This document shows, piece by piece, positions 52,400 to 61,907 of a stretch of 64,000 nt of DNA (position 1 is the stretch's first letter; each line of letters starts with the position of its first letter). Both the position numbers and the translations under genes were made by a program. The notes under the pieces were generated by a model. It saw only the letters and a list, made by a program, of their open reading frames with translations. It was not told the origin of the DNA and ran no database searches. The DNA lies in assembly GCF_042138895.1 (NCBI RefSeq), contig NZ_JBHIKW010000001.1, forward strand, positions 1-64,000, read 5' to 3'. This DNA is from Cedecea selenatireducens (GTDB lineage: Bacteria > Pseudomonadota > Gammaproteobacteria > Enterobacterales > Enterobacteriaceae).

Positions 52400-53131
52400 T
52401 CATTATAATTACCGGCCCGAAAGCCAGCCTCTTCCCCTAGGGGTCCCTTACAGCGCAGGAGCGTTAAGCGTCCGTACGGGATGCTGCTTTTACTTCTCGC
52501 TATCACCGACTTTATTTTCGGGCCGTTCTCTAATGACGGCCTCATTACGTCGATTCTGTTCTACCGCCGATTGCGTGTTCGACGGCCATTAATCTTTTTA
52601 TTCCGCTGGTAATGATGACGCGGCGTAATCAAACTCATCTGCAAAATAAACGTTTTTCAGCGAATTGTTTTGCCCGGAAAGTATCAAAAGCGTCACATAC
52701 CCGCCAATACAATTTGCAAATTTGTTAACCATTTCTCCTTTATGGAGAGAATGTGGGGAAAGCGATGCGTGACAGGGCCCAGAGAAAACTCAATCATGAT
52801 CTTGATAATCATGGAGTTAACCTGATATCACCGCACTGGAAGGGAGGTCAGTCTCTTACCCGCTTCATCACTCACAAAAAATTAACAATTGATTATTTTT
52901 TAGCACATTCCTCTGCGGGAAGGCATGAATTACTAATATCATCTCAATAAACCCGCAGCAAGCCTGATTGCGTAACGGCAGCGAAATATCATTTCGATCG
53001 CCACTTTTCTGTACAACATGTTACAAGGTCAACCGCTAATGTACGGTTTTCCAAAGCATTTTCTTATGAAAGATTCGCATTTGCTTTTGCGAAAATGAGG
53101 GCAAGACGAGGAGGCGTTTTTCTCTACAGAA
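52400..53131. other. Long intergenic region upstream of oppA
   Basis: About 730 bases between oppA and the ychE terminator. It must hold the oppA promoter; in E. coli the operon is Lrp-controlled. The right half is AT-rich. Open frames here (for example a 65-codon one at 52753) lack ribosome sites and family resemblance. I see no insertion sequence, RNA gene or long repeat. Confidence 0.5.
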
Positions 53132-53164
53132 AGAAAAAAAGCAGAAGAGAGATTCTGCTTTTTC
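53132..53164 (-). terminator. ychE Rho-independent terminator
   Basis: A perfect 10-bp stem, AAAAGCAGAA/TTCTGCTTTT with loop GAGAGA, is followed on the minus strand by a long T run interrupted by one C, 20 bases after the ychE stop. Confidence 0.88.
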
Positions 53165-53184
53165 ATTTGAAAGTGGCAGCGGAA

Positions 53185-53832
53185 TTAACTTAACAATCCA
53201 GGGAAGATAGCTTTCATTCCGGTGACAATAAATTCGATACCGAGCGCCATCAGCAAAAGCCCCATGATACGGGTGATCACGTTGATACCCGTTTGCCCCA
53301 GCATACGAACGAGCCACGGCGCAATTCGGAACAGCAACCAGCAGCAGAAGGCAAACAGCGCAATGGCGAGAGAGAAGCCCAGCAGATGCCCCCAGTTATG
53401 GTAGCGGCTCCCCCAAACGATGGTCGAACTGATGGCCCCCGGCCCCGCCATCAGCGGCAAAGCCAGCGGCACAACGCCGACGCTTTCACGAATGGCGCTC
53501 TCAGACTTTTCTTGCTTATTCTGCTTATCCTCACCCAGCTTGCCGCTTATCATCGACATCGCAATAGTGACCACCAGAATACCGCCAGCGATACGGAATG
53601 AGTCTATAGAGATACCAAAGACTTGCAGAATGCCGTCACCCAAAAAGAGTGAAGTCCAGAGAATAATTGCCACGGACAGATTGGCCGTGAGGTTGGTTTT
53701 ATTTCTCGCCGCCGCAGTCTGGTAACTGGTCATACTAATAAAAACGGGAATAATCCCTACCGGGTTGACCAGGGCAAACATCCCGATAAAGAACTTAATA
53801 TAGGTTGGCAGGTCGAAAATGGATTGAGCCAC
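53185..53832 (-). CDS. ychE: MarC family inner membrane protein YchE
   Basis: A 215-residue protein with about six transmembrane helices, the same length as E. coli YchE. Conserved MarC segments are ALVNPVGIIPVFISMT, GGILVVTIAMSMISGKLG and LPLMAGPGAISSTIVWG. The GTG at 53832 is chosen because GGAG lies six bases upstream and the length then equals the family; the frame is open nine codons further. Transport substrate is unknown. It is divergent from adhE. Confidence 0.95.
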   Translation of the reverse strand: MAQSIFDLPTYIKFFIGMFALVNPVGIIPVFISMTSYQTAAARNKTNLTANLSVAIILWTSLFLGDGILQVFGISIDSFRIAGGILVVTIAMSMISGKLGEDKQNKQEKSESAIRESVGVVPLALPLMAGPGAISSTIVWGSRYHNWGHLLGFSLAIALFAFCCWLLFRIAPWLVRMLGQTGINVITRIMGLLLMALGIEFIVTGMKAIFPGLLS

Positions 53833-54307
53833 GCAAAACTCCGCAAATGAACAAAGCAAAATCAGGCGTAATGTAATGGAAAAACACCCCCGCCGCTACG
53901 CTATTTCCCTGCGCAATCGACGTCTGCAGCAAGTAATTTTAGCGCAATGACGAACTGTTACCCGAATGTTGAATTTGTGGTACTTTGTTTCGACGTTGCT
54001 GTGACTAACTTTTTAAAGATTTATCAACCACCTGGATAGCGCCTGCTGAATGGTGTCAGCATGAAATAGTTGTGATTTGGATCACGAAAAAGCTACTCAG
54101 AAGTGGGTACTCTTGGACACATCTGAAGAGCAGGTTTTCCACTAACACGGCTTATTCAGATGAGGCTCTTTTAGTAAATCAGCGCATGAATCCAGGTATT
54201 TAGTACGGTGCCGTTTCGTCTTAAACACGCATTCTGTGGCTGCTGACTATACTGTCGACTCGCGCAGCTTATTTACTAAAAGAGTTTAACATTATCAGGA
54301 GAGCATT
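53833..54307 (+). promoter_or_regulatory. adhE: ychE/adhE intergenic region with long adhE leader
   Basis: 475 bases without a gene. A perfect 14-bp inverted repeat, CTCTTTTAGTAAAT at 54166-54179 and ATTTACTAAAAGAG at 54271-54284, can pair over about 90 bases in the adhE leader. Its right arm ends 13 bases before the ribosome site AGGAGAG. In E. coli, adhE translation needs RNase III because leader structure hides the ribosome site, and this repeat fits that model. Confidence 0.7.
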
Positions 54308-56980
54308 ATGGCTGTAACTAATGTCGCGGAACTGAACGCCCTCGTCGAGCGCGTAAAGAAAGCCCAGCGTGAATATGCCAACTTTACTCAAGAGCAAGTC
54401 GATAAGATCTTCCGTGCTGCCGCCCTGGCCGCTGCCGACGCTCGAATCCCCCTGGCTAAATTAGCCGTCGCCGAATCCGGTATGGGTATCGTCGAAGATA
54501 AAGTGATTAAAAACCACTTCGCTTCCGAATATATCTATAACGCTTATAAAGATGAGAAAACCTGTGGTGTGCTGTCTGAAGATCATACCTTCGGTACCAT
54601 CACTATCGCTGAACCTATCGGCATCATCTGCGGTATCGTGCCAACCACTAACCCAACGTCTACCGCTATCTTCAAATCTTTGATCAGCCTGAAGACCCGT
54701 AACGCCATCATCTTCTCGCCACACCCACGCGCTAAAGATGCGACCAACAAAGCAGCAGACATCGTGCTGCAGGCTGCTATCGCTGCCGGTGCACCAAAAG
54801 ATCTGATCGGTTGGATCGACCAGCCTTCCGTAGAACTGTCTAACGCCCTGATGCACCACCCGGATATCAATATGATCCTGGCGACCGGTGGCCCAGGCAT
54901 GGTTAAAGCAGCTTACAGCTCCGGTAAACCTGCTATCGGCGTTGGCGCCGGTAACACCCCGGTTGTGGTTGACGAAACCGCAGACATCAAACGTGTTGTT
55001 GCTTCCATTCTGATGTCCAAAACCTTCGATAACGGCGTTATATGTGCTTCCGAGCAGTCCGTCATCGTTGTTGACTCTGCTTATAACGCAGTGCGTGAAC
55101 GTTTCGCTACCCACGGCGGCTACCTGCTGCAGGGTAAAGAGCTGAAAGCCGTGCAGGACATCATCCTGAAAAATGGCGCGCTGAACGCTGCTATCGTCGG
55201 TCAGCCAGCCACCAAAATTGCTGAACTGGCCGGGTTCACCGTACCAGCAGACACCAAAATCCTCATCGGCGAAGTGTCCGTTGTCGACGAGTCTGAACCT
55301 TTCGCTCACGAAAAACTGTCTCCGACGCTGGCCATGTACCGTGCCAAGAACTTCGAAGACGCCGTCATCAAAGCGGAAAAACTGGTTGAGATGGGCGGCA
55401 TCGGCCATACCTCTTGCCTGTACACTGACCAGGACAACCAGCCTGAGCGCGTTAAGTTCTTCGGCGACAAAATGAAGACCGCACGTATTCTGATTAACAC
55501 CCCGGCTTCTCAGGGGGGTATCGGCGACCTGTATAACTTCAAGCTGGCCCCTTCCCTGACGCTGGGTTGTGGTTCATGGGGTGGTAACTCCATCTCTGAA
55601 AACGTGGGTCCTAAGCACCTGATCAACAAGAAAACCGTTGCTAAGCGAGCTGAGAACATGTTGTGGCATAAACTTCCGAAATCTATCTACTTCCGCCGTG
55701 GCTCCCTGCCAATTGCGCTGGACGAAGTGATTACTGATGGCCACAAACGTGCGCTGATCGTGACCGACCGCTTCCTGTTCAACAACGGCTATGCGGACCA
55801 GATCACTTCCGTGCTGAAAGCCTCTGGTGTCGAAACCGAAGTCTTCTTTGAGGTTGAAGCTGACCCAACGCTGACCGTTGTTCGCAAAGGCGCAGAGCTG
55901 GCAAACTCCTTCAAACCAGACGTTATCATCGCGCTGGGCGGCGGCTCCCCGATGGATGCAGCCAAAATCATGTGGGTGATGTACGAACACCCGGAAACCC
56001 ACTTCGAAGAACTGGCGCTGCGCTTTATGGACATCCGTAAACGTATCTACAAGTTCCCGAAAATGGGCGTAAAAGCGAAGATGATTGCGGTGACCACCAC
56101 GTCCGGTACCGGTTCTGAAGTCACACCGTTTGCGGTTGTTACCGACGATGCTACCGGCCAGAAATACCCGCTGGCTGACTATGCGCTGACCCCAGATATG
56201 GCGATTGTTGATGCCAACCTGGTGATGGATATGCCTAAGTCGCTCTGCGCCTTCGGCGGTCTGGATGCGGTGACCCACGCGCTGGAAGCTTACGTTTCCG
56301 TCCTGGCAAGCGAATTCTCTGACGGCCAGGCTCTGCAAGCGCTGAAACTGCTGAAAGAAAACCTGCCAGCTTCCTATAATGAAGGCTCTAAAAATCCGGT
56401 TGCCCGCGAGCGCGTTCACAACGCAGCGACTATCGCCGGCATCGCGTTTGCAAACGCCTTCCTGGGCGTGTGTCACTCAATGGCGCACAAGCTGGGTTCT
56501 CAGTTCCACATTCCTCACGGTCTGGCAAACGCCCTGCTTATCTCCAACGTTATCCGCTATAACGCGAATGACAACCCAACCAAGCAGACTGCTTTCAGCC
56601 AGTACGACCGCCCACAGGCGCGTCGCCGCTACGCTGAAATCGCTGACCATCTGGGTCTGACCGCAGCGGGTGACCGTACCGCGGCTAAGATCGAGAAACT
56701 GCTGGCATGGCTGGATTCTATCAAGGCTGAACTGGGTATTCCTAAGTCCATCCGCGAAGCGGGCGTACAGGAAGCAGACTTCCTGGCACACGTCGACAAA
56801 CTGTCTGAAGATGCGTTTGATGACCAGTGTACCGGGGCTAACCCACGCTATCCGCTGATTTCTGAGCTGAAACAGATTCTGCTGGATACCTACTACGGCC
56901 GTGAGTACGTAGAAGGTGCAGCGGCTAAAGAAGCCGCACCTGCAGCAAAAGCTGACAAAAAAGCGAAGAAAACCGCTTAA
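54308..56980 (+). CDS. adhE: Bifunctional acetaldehyde-CoA / alcohol dehydrogenase
   Basis: Fermentative enzyme that turns acetyl-CoA into ethanol with two NADH. It has 890 residues. The N-terminal aldehyde dehydrogenase domain (about 1-440) has the catalytic cysteine in GVICASEQSV and the cofactor region GVGAGNTPVVVDE. The C-terminal iron-dependent alcohol dehydrogenase (about 450-870) has ALGGGSPMDAAK, the metal-binding FGGLDAVTHALEAY and GVCHSMAHKLGSQFHIPHG. It assembles into spirosomes in homologues. The C-terminus is alanine/lysine rich. Codon use is strongly biased, as in highly expressed genes. Confidence 0.99.
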   Translation: MAVTNVAELNALVERVKKAQREYANFTQEQVDKIFRAAALAAADARIPLAKLAVAESGMGIVEDKVIKNHFASEYIYNAYKDEKTCGVLSEDHTFGTITIAEPIGIICGIVPTTNPTSTAIFKSLISLKTRNAIIFSPHPRAKDATNKAADIVLQAAIAAGAPKDLIGWIDQPSVELSNALMHHPDINMILATGGPGMVKAAYSSGKPAIGVGAGNTPVVVDETADIKRVVASILMSKTFDNGVICASEQSVIVVDSAYNAVRERFATHGGYLLQGKELKAVQDIILKNGALNAAIVGQPATKIAELAGFTVPADTKILIGEVSVVDESEPFAHEKLSPTLAMYRAKNFEDAVIKAEKLVEMGGIGHTSCLYTDQDNQPERVKFFGDKMKTARILINTPASQGGIGDLYNFKLAPSLTLGCGSWGGNSISENVGPKHLINKKTVAKRAENMLWHKLPKSIYFRRGSLPIALDEVITDGHKRALIVTDRFLFNNGYADQITSVLKASGVETEVFFEVEADPTLTVVRKGAELANSFKPDVIIALGGGSPMDAAKIMWVMYEHPETHFEELALRFMDIRKRIYKFPKMGVKAKMIAVTTTSGTGSEVTPFAVVTDDATGQKYPLADYALTPDMAIVDANLVMDMPKSLCAFGGLDAVTHALEAYVSVLASEFSDGQALQALKLLKENLPASYNEGSKNPVARERVHNAATIAGIAFANAFLGVCHSMAHKLGSQFHIPHGLANALLISNVIRYNANDNPTKQTAFSQYDRPQARRRYAEIADHLGLTAAGDRTAAKIEKLLAWLDSIKAELGIPKSIREAGVQEADFLAHVDKLSEDAFDDQCTGANPRYPLISELKQILLDTYYGREYVEGAAAKEAAPAAKADKKAKKTA

Positions 56981-57000
56981 TCATTAGCTCTTAAAACACA

Positions 57001-57029
57001 AAACCCGCCTCATTCTGGCGGGTTTTTTT
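57001..57029 (+). terminator. adhE terminator
   Basis: An 8-bp stem AACCCGCC/GGCGGGTT with a 7-base loop runs into a T run, 21 bases after the adhE stop. Confidence 0.9.
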
Positions 57030-57101
57030 ATGCGTGGACGCTTTGTACAAGCCGCTATAGCACGCTTAATGCAGGGGCAATGGAGTTACCCCTCTTTTAA
57101 A

Positions 57102-57707
57102 TTAACTGCCCTGCATCTCTTGCAGAGAGCCTTTAATTAACGCTTCTTTATAATGTTTACGGCAAACCGAGACGTAACGTTCATTGCCGCCGATCACCAC
57201 CTGCTCGCCTTCATTATAAGGACGCCCTTCCCGATCGAGACGAAGCACCATGCTTGCTTTACGCCCGCAAAAACAAATCGTTTTCAGCTCAACCAGCTTA
57301 TCTGACAGCGCCAGCAGATACTGGCTGCCGCTGAATAACTCACCGCGGAAATCCGTACGCAGGCCGTAGCATAAGACGGGGATATCAAGCTCATCGACAA
57401 CGTCAGATAAAGCATAAACCTGTTCTTTAGATAAGAACTGGCTTTCATCCACCAGCACGCAGTGCACGGGCGCAGATTGCTGCTCTGCACGAATGTCGGC
57501 ATACAGGTCTGTTGTCGCGTTATAAAGCTTTGCAGGAGACGACAGCCCAATACGCGAACTGACTTTTCCCACACCAAAACGATTATCTATCTCTGCTGTA
57601 TACACCAACGTGCGCATCCCTCTTTCCTGGTAATTCCACGAGGATTGAAGCAGCGCGGTCGATTTTCCCGCATTCATTGCTGAGTAGTAAAAATAGAGTT
57701 GAGCCAT
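57102..57707 (-). CDS. tdk: Thymidine kinase
   Basis: Type II thymidine kinase of 201 residues (E. coli 205), for thymidine salvage to dTMP. The P-loop is SAMNAGKSTALLQ, the catalytic-region glutamate lies in LVDESQFL, the lasso loop near VVIGGNERY, and the structural zinc is held by CFCGRKA and the CRKHY cysteine. The chosen ATG at 57707 gives the family start MAQLYFYYS; the frame is open seven codons upstream. It is convergent with adhE and divergent from hns. Confidence 0.97.
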   Translation of the reverse strand: MAQLYFYYSAMNAGKSTALLQSSWNYQERGMRTLVYTAEIDNRFGVGKVSSRIGLSSPAKLYNATTDLYADIRAEQQSAPVHCVLVDESQFLSKEQVYALSDVVDELDIPVLCYGLRTDFRGELFSGSQYLLALSDKLVELKTICFCGRKASMVLRLDREGRPYNEGEQVVIGGNERYVSVCRKHYKEALIKGSLQEMQGS

Positions 57708-58189
57708 TGCACCTGTAGCCTGAATCAAAAGTGTAAATTATGTTTCGGCGGATTGTACCACACTGTACGGCGTCGGTGGATTGCCGATTACCTTGCTAAA
57801 CATCCGGGTTAATGGCATCAGATATATTAATAAATCCTGCTTATACAGCGGGTAATAGTTGTATACGTGAAGATATGGAACCGCCACGGCAGAAGCCTTC
57901 CCGCACGTTTAACGCGCTCTCATGAAATTATTTAGCAGCTCAATTATTATAAATTGTAAACAGCCTGCAGTGGTCATAAACATTAATACCATCGCCCGAT
58001 ATTTGATGATTAATGCAAAATTTCTCTCTTTTTCTGCCTGCAACAAACCCTTTTGATGCCAGGGTTGTTGTCTAAAATTTGAGTCTTAAAGTGCCATTTC
58101 GCGTGCCCTGGGAGCCAGAAATTAAGTTAACGGTATTTAAACCGCCGCATATATATCAGCAAATTTTGAATTCCTTACATTCACGGCTA
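57708..58189. promoter_or_regulatory. tdk/hns intergenic region
   Basis: About 480 bases of AT-rich sequence, with phased A/T tracts between 57930 and 58180, upstream of the hns promoter. In E. coli the curved DNA here mediates H-NS autorepression and Fis binding. No convincing open reading frame or RNA gene is visible. Confidence 0.55.
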
Positions 58190-58218
58190 TTGCAGAACTT
58201 AATATAACGCTCTATTAT
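58190..58218 (+). promoter_or_regulatory. hns promoter
   Basis: TTGCAG (58190-58195) and TATTAT (58213-58218) are separated by exactly 17 bases. The surrounding sequence closely follows the E. coli hns promoter as I recall it. The leader of about 40 bases ends in GAGATTACTACA before the ATG. Confidence 0.8.
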
Positions 58219-58263
58219 TAGCTCAAACGTCACCCCCCCAATAATAAGTTTGAGATTACTACA

Positions 58264-58671
58264 ATGAGCGAAGCACTTAAAATTCTGAACAACATCCGTA
58301 CTCTTCGTGCCCAGGCAAGAGAATGCACCCTGGAAACTCTGGAAGAGATGCTGGAAAAATTAGAAGTTGTAGTTAACGAACGTCGTGAAGAAGAAAACGC
58401 GGCAGCCGCTGAAGTTGAAGAGCGCACTCGTAAACTGCAGCAGTACCGTGAAATGCTGATTGCTGACGGTATTGACCCTAATGAACTGCTGAACAGCATT
58501 GCTGCTGTTAAATCTGCAGGTAAAGCAAAACGCGCAGCGCGTCCTGCTAAATACCAGTACATCGACGAAAACGGCGAAACTAAAACCTGGACCGGCCAGG
58601 GTCGTACGCCAGCAGTTATCAAGAAAGCAATGGATGAGCAAGGTAAGAAGCTGGAAGACTTCCTGCTGTAA
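58264..58671 (+). CDS. hns: Histone-like nucleoid structuring protein H-NS
   Basis: Nucleoid protein that silences AT-rich and horizontally acquired DNA. It has 135 residues, two shorter than E. coli. The N-terminal oligomerisation helices (about 1-80: EALKILNNIRTLRAQARE, LEEMLEKLEVVV) are followed by a lysine/alanine-rich linker and the DNA-binding domain with the minor-groove QGR loop in TWTGQGRTPAVIKKAM. It ends EDFLL without the usual C-terminal extension. It is a candidate silencer of the AT-rich cdi promoter and toxin regions in this window. Confidence 0.98.
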   Translation: MSEALKILNNIRTLRAQARECTLETLEEMLEKLEVVVNERREEENAAAAEVEERTRKLQQYREMLIADGIDPNELLNSIAAVKSAGKAKRAARPAKYQYIDENGETKTWTGQGRTPAVIKKAMDEQGKKLEDFLL

Positions 58672-58693
58672 TCCTCTCAGTGCTGCTTATTAA

Positions 58694-58718
58694 GATCCCG
58701 CTCCGGCGGGATTTTTTA
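58694..58718 (+). terminator. hns terminator
   Basis: A 7-bp stem ATCCCGC/GCGGGAT with loop TCCG is followed by TTTTTATT, 23 bases after the hns stop. Confidence 0.9.
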
Positions 58719-59361
58719 TTTCTGACGATCTTCACTTTTCTGTCCCGCCATACCCTTGCCTCAGCAAAACAATCATAAAACAGCTTATTTTTCTTTATTA
58801 ACGAATCGACTAAATATTTTAGATACAATACCTGTCCTTAAGTACAGTTAATTTCGCTCGCTAATCATCGGGTTAACCCTGCAATGGATTTATCTGACTT
58901 TGAGATAATCCTTTTCCTGGATGTATATACTCCATTAGCGTTATCAACAAAAAATGAGACATTACGCAAAGAGTTGAATCCACGCCTGGCATAATGGTTA
59001 ACCCGGTATACAACCCTCACTCAGGGTGATTATTGAGCCTGCCTTATGTTCGTTTTATCCTCCCTTAAGTAACGCACGACACATTTACTTATCGACTCCA
59101 CTAAGGCGTTTTATTACTGCCGCCGCCATCCCAATATCGACGTAAACAACCCCTGGGTCATTTTAATCACCATATCATCCTGCGTTTACCGACCAACACG
59201 CCCAATGGTCAAATAATGAACGCCACATATTCGTTCCCGGCTGCATTAAAGACAGCGGCTGGCCGTCTCCAGCAAAAACATACCTCGAGGCAGGCTAAAA
59301 TACCGCGCAGAAACGCAGCTGAGCGGATTTAAGGAGTCAGGGAGAATACCAGAGAGGAAAC
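58719..59361. other. Gene-poor stretch between hns and ugd
   Basis: About 640 bases with no gene I can support. The longest suggestive frame is 36 codons from an ATG at 58884, without a ribosome site. In E. coli hns and galU are neighbours with a shorter spacer, so this DNA belongs to whatever event placed ugd here. No repeat or mobile-element end is obvious. Confidence 0.5.
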
Positions 59362-59409
59362 GTGACCGGCAGCGTACAGGCTTGCTGAAAGCGCTACCGT
59401 GCCGGTCAC
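59362..59409 (-). terminator. Large hairpin downstream of ugd
   Basis: Perfect 10-bp arms GTGACCGGCA and TGCCGGTCAC are separated by 28 bases that can form a smaller internal hairpin. A further 8-bp hairpin, AAATAACC/GGTTATTT (59413-59433), overlaps the ugd stop codon. No T run follows on the minus strand, so the terminator role is inferred from position. Confidence 0.55.
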
Positions 59410-59431
59410 CTTAAATAACCAGGGGGGTTAT

Positions 59432-60772
59432 TTAGACGATATTAATAGATGCACCGCGACCGATGGCGTAATAGACAAAACCGCGCTTGTTGAGTCTTTC
59501 AGGATCATAAAGGTTACGACCATCAAAGATAACCGGCTGCTTCAGCGACTTCTTCATCAGATCGAAATCCGGCGCCTTGAAGCTCTGCCATTCGGTACAG
59601 ACAATTAACGCGTCAGCGCCCTGTAGGGCAGCCTCTTTGGTCCCCATCAGCCTTAAATCGCCGCGGTGGCCATAAATGCGCTGCGTTTCGTCCATCGCTT
59701 CAGGATCGTAGGCCTGTACTTCGGCCCCACGTTCCCAAAGCGCTTCGATCAGCACCCGGCTGGACGCTTCTCGCATATCGTCCGTGTTCGGCTTGAAGGA
59801 AAGTCCCCAAAGTGCGAAGGTCTTACCTTTCAAATCTTCACCGAAGTGGCGAATCACAAACTCTGGCAGTTTCTGCTTCTGGGCGTAGTTAACCTCTTCC
59901 ACAGCCTGCAGAATACGTGGCGTGTAGCCAATCTGCTCAGCGGTGCGAATCAGCGCCTGTACGTCTTTAGGGAAGCATGAACCGCCATAGCCGCAGCCTG
60001 GGTAGATAAAGCTGTAGCCGATACGGGAGTCGGAGCCGATCCCCATGCGCACTTTTTCAACGTCAGCCCCAAGCCGCTCGGCCAGGTTAGCAATTTCGTT
60101 CATGAAGCTGATTTTGGTTGCCAGCATGCAGTTGGCCGCATATTTGGTCAGCTCTGCGCTGCGGATATCCATCAGAATCATACGATCGTGATTGCGGTTA
60201 AACGGCTCATACAGCTCACGGAGCAGGTCAACAACCTCTTCGTTATCCGTCCCGATGACGATGCGTTCAGGACGCATACAGTCGGCAACCGCCGCACCTT
60301 CTTTCAGGAACTCCGGGTTAGAAACCACATCAAAGTTAATCTCCAGCCCGCGAGATTTGAGGGTTTCTTCCATCACCGCACGCACTTTATCCGCCGTGCC
60401 AACAGGTACCGTTGATTTGTCGATAACGACTTTATGCGAATCCATATACTGCGCGATGGTGCGCGCAACGGCAGTCACATATTTCAGGTCAGCGGATCCG
60501 TCTTCATCAGGAGGTGTCCCCACGGCAATATAGTGCATTTCGCCATGGTTAACGCCTTCTTCAGCGTTGGTGCTGAACTGCAGGCGCCCTTCTTCATAAT
60601 TCTTCTTTACCAATGGCGCAAGGCCTGGCTCAAAGATAGGGATTTCACCTTTTTTAAGGTTTTCCACTTTCTTTGCGTCTACGTCGATGCACATGACATC
60701 GTGCCCTACATCCGCGAGCACGGCGGCCTGGACCAGGCCAACGTAGCCAATACCAAATACGGTAACTTTCAT
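59432..60772 (-). CDS. ugd: UDP-glucose 6-dehydrogenase
   Basis: NAD-dependent four-electron oxidation of UDP-glucose to UDP-glucuronate, the precursor of capsule, colanic-acid-type polysaccharide and L-Ara4N lipid A modification. It has 446 residues, the longer form; E. coli Ugd is 388. The Rossmann motif is VFGIGYVGLVQA, the active-site cysteine lies in GCGYGGSCFPKD, and IDKSTVPVGT and LWGLSFKPNTDDMRE are conserved. It begins 24 bases after the galU stop, so one transcript makes UDP-glucose and then oxidises it. E. coli carries ugd at the cps/his region. Confidence 0.96.
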   Translation of the reverse strand: MKVTVFGIGYVGLVQAAVLADVGHDVMCIDVDAKKVENLKKGEIPIFEPGLAPLVKKNYEEGRLQFSTNAEEGVNHGEMHYIAVGTPPDEDGSADLKYVTAVARTIAQYMDSHKVVIDKSTVPVGTADKVRAVMEETLKSRGLEINFDVVSNPEFLKEGAAVADCMRPERIVIGTDNEEVVDLLRELYEPFNRNHDRMILMDIRSAELTKYAANCMLATKISFMNEIANLAERLGADVEKVRMGIGSDSRIGYSFIYPGCGYGGSCFPKDVQALIRTAEQIGYTPRILQAVEEVNYAQKQKLPEFVIRHFGEDLKGKTFALWGLSFKPNTDDMREASSRVLIEALWERGAEVQAYDPEAMDETQRIYGHRGDLRLMGTKEAALQGADALIVCTEWQSFKAPDFDLMKKSLKQPVIFDGRNLYDPERLNKRGFVYYAIGRGASINIV

Positions 60773-60796
60773 CTTACCATCCTGCGTTGAATTGAC

Positions 60797-61705
60797 TTAT
60801 TTCTTCGCGCCAACGGTGGCTTCAAGCCAGGTTTTAAAATCTTCACCCAGCGTTTTATGACGAATACCGTACTCAACAAACGCCTGCATATAGCCTAGCT
60901 TGTTGCCGCAATCGTGGCTCACGCCCTTCATGTGGTAAGCCTCAACGGTCTCTTTATCCATCAGCATGGCAATAGAGTCGGTGAGCTGAATTTCATCACC
61001 TGCGCCTGGAGGGGTTTTAGCCAACAGCGGCCAGATGTCCGCGCTCAGCACATAGCGTCCTACAACGGCCAGGTTTGACGGCGCAACGTCCGCTTTTGGC
61101 TTCTCAACGATGCCGACCATCGGCACGCTGTCACCGGCAGAGAGCGATGCACCCTGGCAGTCAACCACGCCGTAGGCGGTCACATCGGCAACAGGTTCAA
61201 CCATGATTTGGCTGTTTCCGGTCACATCGAAGCGGCGAATCATTTCCGCCAGGTTGTCCTGGGAAAGATCGGACTCAAATTCGTCCAGAATAACGTCCGG
61301 CAGGATAACGGCGACAGGCTCATCGCCCACAACCGGGTGTGCACACATCACGGCATGGCCCAGGCCTTTCGCCAGACCCTGACGTACCTGCATAATGGTG
61401 ACGTGCGGAGGGCAGATAGACTGAACTTCTTCCAGAAGCTGACGCTTAACGCGCTTCTCAAGCATCGCTTCCAGTTCAAAACTGGTATCGAAGTGGTTTT
61501 CGATGGAGTTCTTCGAAGAGTGGGTCACCAGGACGATTTCAGTAATACCGGCGGCGATACACTCATTAACGACATACTGAATCAGCGGCTTATCAACCAG
61601 CGGCAGCATCTCTTTTGGAATTGCCTTTGTTGCCGGCAACATGCGCGTTCCCAATCCCGCAACCGGGATAACAGCTTTAGTTACTTTAGAATTAATGGCA
61701 GCCAT
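60797..61705 (-). CDS. galU: UTP--glucose-1-phosphate uridylyltransferase
   Basis: Makes UDP-glucose from glucose-1-phosphate and UTP. It has 302 residues, equal to E. coli GalU. The nucleotide-binding signature is AVIPVAGLGTRMLPATKAIPKEM; GLGHAVMCAHP, VILPDVILDEF and the metal/substrate loop GIVEKPK follow. Upstream lies rssB as in E. coli, and downstream is ugd. Confidence 0.98.
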   Translation of the reverse strand: MAAINSKVTKAVIPVAGLGTRMLPATKAIPKEMLPLVDKPLIQYVVNECIAAGITEIVLVTHSSKNSIENHFDTSFELEAMLEKRVKRQLLEEVQSICPPHVTIMQVRQGLAKGLGHAVMCAHPVVGDEPVAVILPDVILDEFESDLSQDNLAEMIRRFDVTGNSQIMVEPVADVTAYGVVDCQGASLSAGDSVPMVGIVEKPKADVAPSNLAVVGRYVLSADIWPLLAKTPPGAGDEIQLTDSIAMLMDKETVEAYHMKGVSHDCGNKLGYMQAFVEYGIRHKTLGEDFKTWLEATVGAKK

Positions 61706-61907
61706 TGAAAAAACCTCCAGGACTGTTCAAGTTTCACACTTGTCGTCAATTTAAAAACGCGGTTGAGTATATCAGCTTAAAAACAAAAACCGCCCCACGT
61801 TTACCCCGGCAGCGGCTAATTTAAGACAAATACGATTAAGTTGGTCGCGATATTACCACCGCCCGAGAGCCAGGAAAAAAGCTAAATGTAATCAGTTGTT
61901 CCGTTGT

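Noticed and set aside
52434..52443. CCCCTAGGGG palindrome upstream of oppA as a regulatory site
   Set aside because: It is short, isolated and without a matching known operator; chance cannot be excluded.
52753..52950. 65-codon open frame upstream of oppA
   Set aside because: No ribosome site and no recognisable sequence; it overlaps an area expected to hold regulatory DNA.
58884..58994. 36-codon open frame between hns and ugd (starting MDLSDFEIILF)
   Set aside because: No ribosome site, no family resemblance, and an AT-rich context in which short frames arise by chance.
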